DNA from: Palsa-1150 sp964531095
Lineage (GTDB): Bacteria; Myxococcota_A; Polyangia; Polyangiales; Polyangiaceae
NCBI GenBank assembly: GCA_964531095.1
Contig: CAZHED010000021.1
Span: 34,008 to 98,007, forward strand
Length of the DNA: 64,000 bases
Direction of reading: 5' to 3'
Part shown: in pieces, positions 9,190 to 17,944 of the stretch
Layout: every line of letters begins with the position of its first letter
Position numbering within the stretch: position 1 is the stretch's first letter
Translations under genes and position numbers: made by a program
The notes under the pieces: generated by a model
What the model was told of the DNA's origin: nothing
Databases searched by the model: none
The model's input: only the letters and a program-made list of their open reading frames with translations

Positions 9190-9861
9190 TCAGATTTTGC
9201 GCTCCGGGACCGAAACAGTCAGGTGCTCGTGCTCCGGGTCGACGGCTTCGACGAAGAGGCGGTCGCCGACGCGCACGCGCGGCTCGTCCTCGGTCTCGAC
9301 CAGGTGCGCGGAGAACTGCACCAGACGTCCGTCGCGAACGACTGAAACGACGCCGCGGCCATTGCGAAACGGCGTCACGGCTTTGGCGTCTTCGAGCACG
9401 AGGGCCTCCATCGGGGAGCTCGGCGGCGCTTGAAAGCGAAAAGCGAGGTTCCAGAGCGGTGTGACGAGAAGGCGCTCGACGAGCAGCGTCGGCAGAACCG
9501 CCGCGAGAGCTGCCCCCACGGGGCGGAGATGAGCGGCGTGAACGAGGGCGTTGCCGAACGCGCCGTAGAGCGCGAGGAGGCTGAAGACGAGCCGGGGGGA
9601 CGGCAGAGCGCGGAGCAACCGACGTGCGCGCGAGCGCGCCGCGCGCCTCGGTTCGGCCCCACCGGTCTTCGTGTTGGCGTTGAACAGCGTGCCTTGGAGA
9701 ATCGTCCCCAGCTTGCGAAGCGAGACGGGCCCGTGCGAGGCATGGTGCGCGATGGCCGAATGGCCGTGGCCATGGCCGCCGAGCGCTGGCAACGCCATCA
9801 CGACGAGGCCGGCCAGCCCGATCACCATCAGGGTGAGAAACATGGTGCTCTGCCCCAGCAT
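9190..9861 (-). CDS. NfeD/YqiJ-like membrane protein with OB-fold tail
   Basis: This is a 223-aa integral membrane protein: an N-terminal helix (FLTLMVIGLAGLVVMALPAL), a cytoplasmic basic loop, two or three further hydrophobic segments (about residues 90-135), and a C-terminal soluble beta domain (GRGVVSVVRDGRLVQFSAHL...VRVGDRLFVEAVD). That pattern resembles the OB fold of NfeD-type proteins. It precedes the flotillin-like gene by about 50 bp on the same strand, which is the main support for the assignment. Sequence similarity in the membrane part is weak, so the family name is tentative. Its likely role is as microdomain partner of the flotillin. Confidence 0.7.
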   Translation of the reverse strand: MLGQSTMFLTLMVIGLAGLVVMALPALGGHGHGHSAIAHHASHGPVSLRKLGTILQGTLFNANTKTGGAEPRRAARSRARRLLRALPSPRLVFSLLALYGAFGNALVHAAHLRPVGAALAAVLPTLLVERLLVTPLWNLAFRFQAPPSSPMEALVLEDAKAVTPFRNGRGVVSVVRDGRLVQFSAHLVETEDEPRVRVGDRLFVEAVDPEHEHLTVSVPERKI

Positions 9862-9978
9862 AGGCGCGTCGTCGGTCTTTCACCCGCGGTCGAGCTCCCG
9901 CGGAAGAGGCGCCCGGCCGGCGCAACCTCTCGCAGGGCTAGTTCGTGAGGGCACAAGCGAGATTGGTGACCTTCGCGC

Positions 9979-11016
9979 TCATTGGCGAGTCGCGAGATAC
10001 AGGTGAACGGCCCCGGCGCGATCGCTGCTCAAGTACAGTCGGCACCCGTCGGGAGACAGCCAAGTGGGCGAATCGATTCCGACCGAGTTGACCGCTCGCA
10101 CGTTGACCGGCACACCGAAAGAGGCGGTTTTGCTCGTCCGCTGCGCCGCCCAGATGTCGTCCTTGCCCGAGCCGTTGGCTCTCGTCGACGAAAAGAGGAT
10201 CGTGAGACCGTCGGCGGAGAGGACCGGGTCCCCTTCGTTCGCAGTGGCCAGGTTCACCTCGGCAACGGCGCTGAACGCGCCGAAGACTCCACCGGTCCGC
10301 GGAGCCCGATAGATATCGAAGGTTCCCGCGCGGTTCGAGGAGAAGTAGATTTCCGACCCGTCGGACACGAGAAACGGCTGCACTGTATTGGCGGTCGAAT
10401 TCAAGATGGCGATCAGACTACCGGCCGGGAAGTCGCTCCCGACGTCCGGTCGGGCGGTCGAGTAGAGCTCGTCGATACCCGCGTCGTTCTTGCCCGTCCG
10501 CCCTCGGAACGCCAAAGTCAGACCGTCCGCCGTAACGGTGGGATCGATCGTGAGCGACATGGCCAGGTTGACGTTGTTGAGCAGCTTGATGCCACCGAAG
10601 GGCGAGCCGGTGTCGGGTCGGGTCGTGACGTAGAGATTCGTCGACCCGGGCCCCACGCCGCGCGAGCTCCAGAAAAAGCCCGTGAGCTCGTCGGGGACGA
10701 GGCGGAGGCCACCCTCGGAAGCGCTCGACTGAAGTCCTGCGACGAGCGTCGGCGTCCCGAAGGGCGTGGAGAAATCGCAGGGCGAACCCCCGTCGCCGCT
10801 GTCGCCGCTGTCGCCGCTGTCGTCACGGATGCCGTCGCTACCGTCGATGCCGCCGTCGGTGTCGCCCGCCGCTTCGCGAGGCACGTCGGCGGCCACGTCG
10901 AAGGGGTCCATTGGGCCCAAGCCAGCGTCCGTGACGATGATTCCGAGCAGTTCCGCTACGTTGCCACAACCGACAAGGAGCGGAGAGCACAGAAGAACGG
11001 CAACGGCCTGTTGCAT
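9979..11016 (-). CDS. PD40/TolB-like beta-propeller lipoprotein
   Basis: This is a lipoprotein of about 345 aa. The signal peptide (MQQAVAVLLCSPLLVGC) ends in a good lipobox. An Asp/Gly-rich linker with a DSGDSGDSG run (CGCTGTCGC repeats around 10795-10823) comes next. The rest is built of PD40-type blades: LTLAFRGRTG, EIYFSSNRAGTFDIYRAPR, LTILFSSTRANGSGKDDIWAAQR and LYLSSDRAGAVHLYLATRQ. Such propellers act as binding scaffolds; no enzyme motif is visible. A TTG four codons upstream (11028) is an alternative start. Confidence 0.8.
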   Translation of the reverse strand: MQQAVAVLLCSPLLVGCGNVAELLGIIVTDAGLGPMDPFDVAADVPREAAGDTDGGIDGSDGIRDDSGDSGDSGDGGSPCDFSTPFGTPTLVAGLQSSASEGGLRLVPDELTGFFWSSRGVGPGSTNLYVTTRPDTGSPFGGIKLLNNVNLAMSLTIDPTVTADGLTLAFRGRTGKNDAGIDELYSTARPDVGSDFPAGSLIAILNSTANTVQPFLVSDGSEIYFSSNRAGTFDIYRAPRTGGVFGAFSAVAEVNLATANEGDPVLSADGLTILFSSTRANGSGKDDIWAAQRTSKTASFGVPVNVRAVNSVGIDSPTWLSPDGCRLYLSSDRAGAVHLYLATRQ

Positions 11017-11212
11017 CGCGGACCGCAAGGTCGGGCATTAAAGCACGCTCACCACGCGACGCCTCGCGGCACAGTCTGGCCGAATTATTCGAAGCTTACG
11101 GGCATGTCCGAGCGAGCGACGGGCACATGACCCGCGAGATCGCAGCAGCCGACGGCTGACCCGTCCAAAGAAAGGGGTGGGCAAGGCCATAAGCTGACAG
11201 TATGTTCAGTCT

Positions 11213-11701
11213 ATGGATGCCGTTCCCCCGTCGATTCGGGCTGCTCTCGAGCTCTTTGAGACCGCCCTCGTGGACGTTCGCTTTGCCAATCTCGACGCGA
11301 AGACCCTGGCGCGCGCCGCCGCCGACGTGCACGCGGTGGCAAGCGTCGTGGCGTCCGCCCAGGCGGCGCTCGATAGCGCTCGCTCGGCGCTGCAAGAGCG
11401 CCAGGACGTCCTCCTCGAGCAGGTTCAGCGGGCGGTCGCATACGCGCGCGTCTACGCCGAAAACGACGAGGCGCTGACTCAGCGTCTCAATGCGATCACA
11501 CTGCCACGCGCGGGTAAGGGGGCTCGCGTCAAGGACGACGCGGCGCTCGTTCTGTCGTCGGCACCGAACCCCCCGGCACGGTCGCGCGGACGCAATCGAA
11601 AGGCGGTCAGCTCGGAGCCGATGCTCGTCGCCGACTTGCCGGTGAACGGAAGCCGTGTCGACGGTGACGGGAACGGTGGGGTCACCGCAGGCTCCCCGTA
11701 A
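11213..11701 (+). CDS. Hypothetical coiled-coil protein
   Basis: This 162-aa protein has no recognised domain. Residues about 20-95 are rich in Ala/Glu/Gln/Arg with heptad-like spacing (ASAQAALDSARSALQERQDVLLEQVQRAVAYARVY), suggesting a long helix or coiled coil. The tail is basic and low-complexity (RSRGRNRKA). No signal peptide is seen, so it is probably cytoplasmic. There is no clear Shine-Dalgarno at 11213. The frame is open and has the codon bias of its neighbours, which supports it as real. Confidence 0.6.
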   Translation: MDAVPPSIRAALELFETALVDVRFANLDAKTLARAAADVHAVASVVASAQAALDSARSALQERQDVLLEQVQRAVAYARVYAENDEALTQRLNAITLPRAGKGARVKDDAALVLSSAPNPPARSRGRNRKAVSSEPMLVADLPVNGSRVDGDGNGGVTAGSP

Positions 11702-11728
11702 CGTCTCACCGACGCCGGAGGATGCGGC

Positions 11729-11968
11729 TCACAGCCGACGGGTGATGCGGCCGCGCGTCGTGTCGTAAGGGCTCACTTCGAGCCGCACGCGGTCGCCTTC
11801 AGTGAGACGGATGCGATGGACGTTCAGGCGACCGCTGCGCTTTGCGAGAACGGTTCCGCGATGTGCACCGGAGACGTACTCCACCGTGTAGAAGCCCCCG
11901 CGGCTGCACTTCGTGACGGTTCCTTCGAGGACGAGAAAGTCGCGGTCGCTCTGCGCAGCTGCACTCAT
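11729..11968 (-). CDS. infA: IF-1-type S1-domain protein
   Basis: This is a 79-aa single S1/OB-fold protein. Its C-terminus matches bacterial translation initiation factor IF-1 closely: IRLTEGDRVRLEVSPYDTTRGRITRRL, where SPYDxTRGRI is the family hallmark. IF-1 sits in the ribosomal A site and helps start selection. The core (LEGTVTKCSRGGFYTVEY...GTVLAKRSGRLNVHRI) is somewhat diverged from canonical IF-1, and the gene is not in a ribosomal or secY cluster. It may therefore be a second infA copy. The ATG at 11968 has a weak ribosome site; an in-frame ATG at 11986 is possible. Confidence 0.75.
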   Translation of the reverse strand: MSAAAQSDRDFLVLEGTVTKCSRGGFYTVEYVSGAHRGTVLAKRSGRLNVHRIRLTEGDRVRLEVSPYDTTRGRITRRL

Positions 11969-12219
11969 CGACTTAACGTACCCCATTTGACCGCTGCGCG
12001 CCCCCGTTCTTTGCGCTTTTGCTCTCGTGAATGGCCGCGCTTGCCCCATCCCGCGAGAACGCGCGGATGACCTCTCCCTAACTTGACTCGGTGGCGGGCG
12101 ACTCGGTGACCTCCCGGTCGAAGGTGGGGCCGGTCAAAGGGTGGGGCCCCTGGCGCGAGCGACCACCGGCTCCTATCCCCTCAGCCACGACGGGAGTAGG
12201 AAGACCCCGGCCCTGCCCG

Positions 12220-15159
12220 ATGCTCCGACTTCTCGAAACCGCGCGAAAAGCGAGCCTTTCTGCCGTTTGGTCTCAAGGGGTAAAGCTCGCGCGCGAGAAC
12301 GCGGTATCGCGGGTGTCCGCGGGACCGGGAGAGGTCACGCTCCGCGTGCGCGCGCCGGGACACGCGATCGCGCCAACCGTCACGCTCTACCTGGAGTCGC
12401 TCGAATGGTCCTGCGATTGCGGCGGACGAGTCGACCCCTGCGCCCACGTCGCCGCAGCGGTCATCGCCAGCGCCGCATCGGGAGGCGGGGGCGAGGGTCT
12501 CCCGGCGGCGCCCGCGGAGGTGCGCGCGCGGCTTTCCTATCGGCTCGCCACGAAGGGGAAGATACTGACGTTGGCGCGGTTCGTCGTCTATGGGGACGGC
12601 CGCGAAGAGCGCCTGACCGGGACGCTCTCTTCCGACCTCGCGCGCGCCCGCGTGCCGGCGGGGCTCACGCCGACCCACGACGACTTGCTCGTCGATCGCA
12701 TCCTGGGCGCCCCCGCCCGAGAGATCGTTCCTCTGGCCCGAGCCGCAGACCTCTTGGGGGCCCTGGCAGGGGCAGACGTGTCCTTCGCCGACGGTCGCGT
12801 CAAAGTGTCGAGCGAGCCTGTGCTGCCACGAGCCGTGGTCGAAGACGCTCCCGGAGGGGGGTTCGTCCTCCGCATCGAGCGCGACCCGTGCATCACCGAC
12901 GTCGTGGCGATGGGCATCGCGCGGTGCGGCGACACCCTGCGGCCGCTCGGAGAAACGGCGACGACCGGTGAGTTTCTCGAGCGCCTCCCTCTTTCGCGGA
13001 CATTCGGTCTGGCCCAGCAGACCGAGCTCGTGACCCGAGTGCTTCCCGAGCTCGAGAAGAAGCTGCCCCTGGTGGTGACGACGAAACTGCTTCCCCGCAA
13101 GAAGGCGGGGGCACGCCCGCGCATCTCGATGGATCTGACGCATCAGGGGCACACGCTGTCGGTCCTCCCGGTGCTCGTCTACGGCGATCCGCCGATGGCG
13201 CGCGTCGACGGCGACGCGATAGCGCTCCTCGGGAGCGATGTGCCCGTGCGGCGGTTCGAAGAGGAGCGCGCGATCCTTCAGCGCCTACGGGATGAGCTGA
13301 ACCTCGTGCCCGGCCGGCGCGTGGATCTCGATGGGGTCGACGCCATTCGCTTCGCGGCGAAGATTCGGGGGTGGCAACAGCGCTGCGGCGACGACGCGCA
13401 TGCCGCGATCTTCGACCGCAAACCGTTGCGCGCGCGGCTCGCCTTCGCAGAAGGCGTGCTCGACGTGACCTTCGAATGCGACACGGACGACCCGGGAGCG
13501 AGCGAGCCCCCGAGGCGCGCCGACGCCGCGACCGTTATCCGCGCGTGGCGCGACGGCCTGGATCTCGTACCGCTCGACGGAGGCGGCTGGGCCCCCCTTC
13601 CCGCGGACTGGCTGGAGCGACATGGGCACCGGGTCGCGGACCTCTTGGCCGCGCGCGATGAGCAAGGAAAGCTCCACCGCGCGGCGCTGCCCGAGCTCGG
13701 CGCGCTGTGGGACGAGCTCGGAGCCGCGAGACCCCTGGGCCTCGACAAGCTCGCGCCGCTGGTCCAAGGATTCGATGGTATTCCGCACGCGAAGCTCCCG
13801 GAGGGCGTGACGGCGCACCTTCGCGCCTACCAAGAGCACGGCTACGATTGGCTGGCGTTCCTCCGCGATGCGGAGCTCGGTGCCGTTCTCGCCGATGACA
13901 TGGGGCTGGGCAAGACGTTGCAGACGATTTGCGCCTTGCGAGGCCGCGCCCTCGTCATTTGTCCGAAGAGCGTCGTATACAACTGGGTCGACGAGATCGT
14001 TCGGTTCCGCCCGTCGTTGCGGACGGCGATCTACCACGGAAGCAAGCGCGAGCTGGATCCCAACGCCGATGTGACGTTGACCACGTACGCGATGCTCCGC
14101 ATCGATGCCGATCGACTGGCGGCGCAAACGTGGGACACGGTTGTGCTCGACGAGGCGCAGGCCATCAAGAACGACTCGAGCCAGACCGCCCGCGCAGCGT
14201 ACGGCCTGCGCGGGGCCTTTCGCGTCGCGCTCAGCGGCACGCCGATCGAGAACCGGCTCGAAGAGCTGTGGAGCGTGATGCATTTCGCCAACCCTGGCCT
14301 TCTGGGGGGACGCAGTGATTTTCAGGAGCGCTACGCGGGGCCGATCGGCAATGGGGACCCGGCTGCGGTCGGGCGTCTGCACGCCAAGATCCGGCCCTTC
14401 GTTCTTCGGCGCATGAAGCGTGAGGTGCTACCCGAGCTGCCACCGCGCACCGACGCCATACTCCACGTCGAGCTCGACGACGTCGAGCGCGCGATTTACG
14501 ACGCCGTTCGAGTAGCCACGCGAAAGGACGTCGTGACCAAGCTCGCGCAAGGCGGCGGCGTTCTCGCAGTGCTCGAGGCTCTTCTGCGGTTGCGTCAGGC
14601 GGCCTGCCATCCAGCGCTGCTGCCCGGTCAAGAAGCGGCGACCTCGTCCAAGGTCGAGCGGCTTCTCGAAGCGCTCGGCGAAGCGATCGCCGACGGACAT
14701 AAGGCGCTCGTGTTCTCGCAGTGGACAGGGCTTCTCGATCTCGTCGAGCCGCACTTGCGAGCCGCTGAAGTCTCGTTCACCCGTCTCGACGGGTCGACGC
14801 GCGACCGGGCGAGCGTCGTGGCGGCGTTTCAAAGCGAAGCCGGTCCACCGGTGATGCTCGTGTCGCTCAAGGCGGGCGGCACCGGCCTGAATCTGACGGC
14901 GGCCGACCACGTGTTCTTGCTCGACCCATGGTGGAACCCCACGGTCGAAGATCAGGCAGCCGACCGCGCGCACCGCATTGGACAAGAGCGCCCGGTGATG
15001 GTCTACCGCATGATCGCCAAGGACACGGTCGAAGAACGCATCTTCGCCTTGCAGGAGAAGAAGCGAACGCTCGCAGACATCGCGCTCGGGGCTGCGGCCG
15101 GGTCGGCGACGCAAGGCAGCGGCATCACGCGCGACGACCTCTTGGCGATCCTCGACTGA
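12220..15159 (+). CDS. SWIM-domain SNF2-family helicase
   Basis: This is a 979-aa superfamily-2 ATPase of the Swi2/Snf2 class, with DNA-dependent ATP hydrolysis and translocation used for remodelling or repair. An N-terminal SWIM zinc finger is complete: Cys 65-x-Cys 67, then Cys 74-x-His 76. A bacterial SNF2-associated region follows. The helicase core has DDMGLGKTLQT (Walker A Lys about 565), DEAQ (about 644-647), LSGTPIENRLEELWS, and the C-terminal RecA lobe with VSLKAGGTGLNLTAA and HRIGQ (about 918). The ATG at 12220 was chosen because the sequence upstream is Pro/Trp/Arg-rich and unlike coding sequence. No partner gene is evident. Confidence 0.9.
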   Translation: MLRLLETARKASLSAVWSQGVKLARENAVSRVSAGPGEVTLRVRAPGHAIAPTVTLYLESLEWSCDCGGRVDPCAHVAAAVIASAASGGGGEGLPAAPAEVRARLSYRLATKGKILTLARFVVYGDGREERLTGTLSSDLARARVPAGLTPTHDDLLVDRILGAPAREIVPLARAADLLGALAGADVSFADGRVKVSSEPVLPRAVVEDAPGGGFVLRIERDPCITDVVAMGIARCGDTLRPLGETATTGEFLERLPLSRTFGLAQQTELVTRVLPELEKKLPLVVTTKLLPRKKAGARPRISMDLTHQGHTLSVLPVLVYGDPPMARVDGDAIALLGSDVPVRRFEEERAILQRLRDELNLVPGRRVDLDGVDAIRFAAKIRGWQQRCGDDAHAAIFDRKPLRARLAFAEGVLDVTFECDTDDPGASEPPRRADAATVIRAWRDGLDLVPLDGGGWAPLPADWLERHGHRVADLLAARDEQGKLHRAALPELGALWDELGAARPLGLDKLAPLVQGFDGIPHAKLPEGVTAHLRAYQEHGYDWLAFLRDAELGAVLADDMGLGKTLQTICALRGRALVICPKSVVYNWVDEIVRFRPSLRTAIYHGSKRELDPNADVTLTTYAMLRIDADRLAAQTWDTVVLDEAQAIKNDSSQTARAAYGLRGAFRVALSGTPIENRLEELWSVMHFANPGLLGGRSDFQERYAGPIGNGDPAAVGRLHAKIRPFVLRRMKREVLPELPPRTDAILHVELDDVERAIYDAVRVATRKDVVTKLAQGGGVLAVLEALLRLRQAACHPALLPGQEAATSSKVERLLEALGEAIADGHKALVFSQWTGLLDLVEPHLRAAEVSFTRLDGSTRDRASVVAAFQSEAGPPVMLVSLKAGGTGLNLTAADHVFLLDPWWNPTVEDQAADRAHRIGQERPVMVYRMIAKDTVEERIFALQEKKRTLADIALGAAAGSATQGSGITRDDLLAILD

Positions 15160-15331
15160 TTCGAGGCGGCTCTCCCCGACCGCGCGCGGCCCCCGCTGTC
15201 ATCCACTGAAATTCCAGCCCGTTCTCGCCCGTGGTACTGCGGGGGGAGAGCGCCGCGGGCCGCGTCGCCCTGCGCTCGCCGCTTCGGGCCACGTTCAAGC
15301 GCTGGCGGTACACCCCGGAGCGACCCCCCGA

Positions 15332-15649
15332 CTACGGTGTCTTGAGCGCGGCTGAGGCGGCGGCGCCGCCCGCGTCCGCGAAGAGCGCAAGGCTCTTGCC
15401 AGAGCGCGCCGATGCTGCACGGGCGGCGAGCGCTTTCTCGATCGCGGAGTGCACCATCGCGCCGTGCTCCTCGTCGCGTCCGAGCCACGCCGTGCACTGG
15501 AGACGTCGGCCATCCCACCGGCCCGCGCCTACCTCGGCGAACGGGCCGGCCAAGTCCGTGAGGATCGTCACCATTTCCCCCTTGAGGACCGCGACCGCCT
15601 GCACCCCGTCGACCACCGCTTGCACCACGACAATGTCTTGCATTGGCAT
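15332..15649 (-). CDS. Hypothetical small protein
   Basis: This protein of about 105 aa has no family I recognise. The N-terminal half is a regular alternation of hydrophobic strands (DIVVVQAVVDGVQAVAVLKGEMVTI), then a charged middle and an Ala/Ser-rich helix (IEKALAARAASARSG). Two close ATGs (15649 and 15643) both lie behind GCAGGGG, and the second has the better spacing. It sits between the SNF2 helicase and the uup-like gene. It is probably a soluble cytoplasmic protein. Confidence 0.55.
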   Translation of the reverse strand: MPMQDIVVVQAVVDGVQAVAVLKGEMVTILTDLAGPFAEVGAGRWDGRRLQCTAWLGRDEEHGAMVHSAIEKALAARAASARSGKSLALFADAGGAAASAALKTP

Positions 15650-15708
15650 CCCCTGCTCAGCCTGATCAAACGTACCCCCGCGCATGGGAGGCTATGCTGC
15701 TCCCTTGT

Positions 15709-17790
15709 TCAAGTCAACGCCCCGCCTCGCCCAGCCGCTTTGCCCTCGAGCGCTTCCCATCGCGCCAGCAACGCTGCCGCTCCGAGCCGCGCGTCTTCTA
15801 GGCGCGCTTTTAGCGCCGTTACTTCATGCCCGCGCTTCGCATAGAGGCTCGGATCCGCGAGCAACGCCTCGATCTGGGCGACGCGCCGATCCGCCTCGTC
15901 GACCGCACCCACGAGGCCCTCGAGCTCGATCCGCTCGGCGTACGTGAGCCCCGCACGCTTGTTGCCTGGCTTGGGCGGCTCGTTGACCGCGGCGTCGGGC
16001 GACGACGCCGGCGCGGCAGCCTCCGACGCGGGGCGCTCGTCGCCCCCCTCCCTCTCTCCCCTCTCTGCCTTGTGGGCCCTCTGTGCCCCATGCGCCCGCT
16101 GTCCCCTCTGCGCCACGTAGTCCTGGTAACCCCCCGCGTACCGGATGACGTCGGCCGCACCGGCCTGCTCGGCGTCGGGCTCGAAGGCGAGGATCGCCGT
16201 TGCGATTCGGTCGAGGAAGGCCCGATCGTGCGTCACGACGATCACCGACCCCTCGTAGTCCTCCAGAAGCGACTCGAGGGCCGTCAGCGTGGGGAGATCG
16301 AGGTCGTTGGTGGGCTCGTCGAAGACGAGCAGGTTTGCGCCGCCACGCAGCATCTTCGCCAGGGCGACACGCGCGCGCTCCCCGCCCGAGAGAGACCCGA
16401 CCTTCTGCCGCTGCTTGCTTGCGTCGAAGAGAAAGAGCTCCAAGTAACTGCGGAGGTCCATCGCCTCGCGCCCGCGGACCCCCAGGTTCACCACGGTGCC
16501 GCCGCCGTCTCCCCGGACTTCGTCGAAGATCGACTTGTCGTCGTCGAGCCCCGCCCGCGCCTGATCGAGGTACCCCACGCGGGTGTTCTTCCCTACCACG
16601 ATCGATCCGGCCACGAGCGGGGGCGCGTTCTCCGGGCGTACTCCGCGGCGTGCCTCTTCGACGGCCGCCAGGATGGCGCGCAGAAGGGTCGTCTTGCCCG
16701 CTCCGTTCGGACCGACGACGCCGATGCGCTCGCCCGCGGTCACGGTGAGGGTCAGCGACGCGTGGAGCGCAGGGGCACCCTCGGTCGCCGCGACTCGAAC
16801 GCCGCGCAGCTCGAGCACCGTCTTGCCCTGCTGGGGCGACGCCGCCGCCACGAGCGACACATCTCCCGGCCTGCCCGCGGTGAAGGGCCCCGTCGCCTCC
16901 AACGCCTGGGCGCGCATCACGCGCGCCTTTTGCTTCGTGCCCCTCGCCTTCGGTCCGCGCGACAACCATTCCCGCTCGCGCCGAAGGGCGTTCTTCCTGT
17001 TTTGCTCGGCGCGCTCTTCGTGTGCGAGGAGCTCGGCCTTCCTTTCGAGGTAGTCGCCGTAGCCGCCGGGAAACGAGACCAGCCGGCCGCGCTCGAGCTC
17101 GACGATGCGTGTCGCGACCGCGTCGAGGAAGTAGCGGTCGTGGGTGACCAAAACGAGCGCGCCGCGGAACCGGCGATCCAGCAGATCTTCGAGCCAGGCG
17201 GCCGTATCGGCGTCCAGGTGGTTGGTCGGTTCGTCGAGGATCGCGACGTCCGGGCTCGCGACGAGGAGCTGCGCGAGCGCGATGCGCCGGCGCTCGCCGC
17301 CGCTTCGGAGCCCGCACGGACGGTCCACGTCGCGCACGCCCAGCTTGTCGAGAAACCCGAGGGCCTCGTGCCCGCGGTCCCAGCCGCCCAGCCGGACGAT
17401 GGCTTCGTCGAGCTCGGCTTGCTCCTTCACGAGCTCGTCGTGCTGTGTGTTGCTCGCTTCTCGCACGAGCTGAGCCGTCACGGCCGCGTGGCGCACCACC
17501 GCCTCGCGCCACGCGGTGAGCGCTTCCTCGACGACAGCGCGCGCACTCGCGTCCGGGTCCAGCACGGGTTCTTGAGCGAGGTACCGCACACTGAGGCCGC
17601 GCCGCACGCTCAGCGTTCCGGCATCGGGCGCCTCCAGACCCGCCAAGATCTTCGCGAACGTCGACTTGCCCGCGCCATTGGCCCCGATGAGGCCGACCTT
17701 CTCACCGCGCGCGAGCGCGAACGTCGCGTCATCGAGAACGACCTGCGGACCGAAGGCTTTGCTGACGTGCTGGGCGGAAAGCGCGGGCAT
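15709..17790 (-). CDS. uup: ABC-F family ATPase, Uup type
   Basis: This is a 693-aa duplicated ABC ATPase without membrane segments. The first domain has GANGAGKST, the signature LRSGGERRRIALAQLL and DEPTNHLD. The second has GPNGAGKTT, the signature SLSGGERARVALAKML and DEPTNDLD. The C-terminus is a charged linker and coiled coil (IELEGLVGAVDEADRRVAQIEALL), the feature that separates Uup from EttA. ABC-F proteins bind the ribosomal E site or act on nucleic acids; Uup is linked to precise transposon excision and ribosome assembly. I chose the ATG at 17790, just before the first Walker domain. It is divergent from argS. Confidence 0.88.
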   Translation of the reverse strand: MPALSAQHVSKAFGPQVVLDDATFALARGEKVGLIGANGAGKSTFAKILAGLEAPDAGTLSVRRGLSVRYLAQEPVLDPDASARAVVEEALTAWREAVVRHAAVTAQLVREASNTQHDELVKEQAELDEAIVRLGGWDRGHEALGFLDKLGVRDVDRPCGLRSGGERRRIALAQLLVASPDVAILDEPTNHLDADTAAWLEDLLDRRFRGALVLVTHDRYFLDAVATRIVELERGRLVSFPGGYGDYLERKAELLAHEERAEQNRKNALRREREWLSRGPKARGTKQKARVMRAQALEATGPFTAGRPGDVSLVAAASPQQGKTVLELRGVRVAATEGAPALHASLTLTVTAGERIGVVGPNGAGKTTLLRAILAAVEEARRGVRPENAPPLVAGSIVVGKNTRVGYLDQARAGLDDDKSIFDEVRGDGGGTVVNLGVRGREAMDLRSYLELFLFDASKQRQKVGSLSGGERARVALAKMLRGGANLLVFDEPTNDLDLPTLTALESLLEDYEGSVIVVTHDRAFLDRIATAILAFEPDAEQAGAADVIRYAGGYQDYVAQRGQRAHGAQRAHKAERGEREGGDERPASEAAAPASSPDAAVNEPPKPGNKRAGLTYAERIELEGLVGAVDEADRRVAQIEALLADPSLYAKRGHEVTALKARLEDARLGAAALLARWEALEGKAAGRGGALT

Positions 17791-17944
17791 TCGGAAAGGG
17801 GAGCACGATCGGAGCTCCTCGCTTGTGGCGGTGGCTAGCACGTGACCGCTACGGCCACACGCGCCAGCGCGACGGCGCAGCGCAAGCCAACTGGCGAGAA
17901 CTAGCCCCCAGCGTCGAAGCGGGCTAGGTGCCTCTAATTCCCCT

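Noticed and set aside
15826..17838. Plus-strand open frame of about 670 codons opposite the uup-like gene
   Set aside because: The ABC-F motifs on the minus strand are unmistakable; the antisense product is low-complexity.
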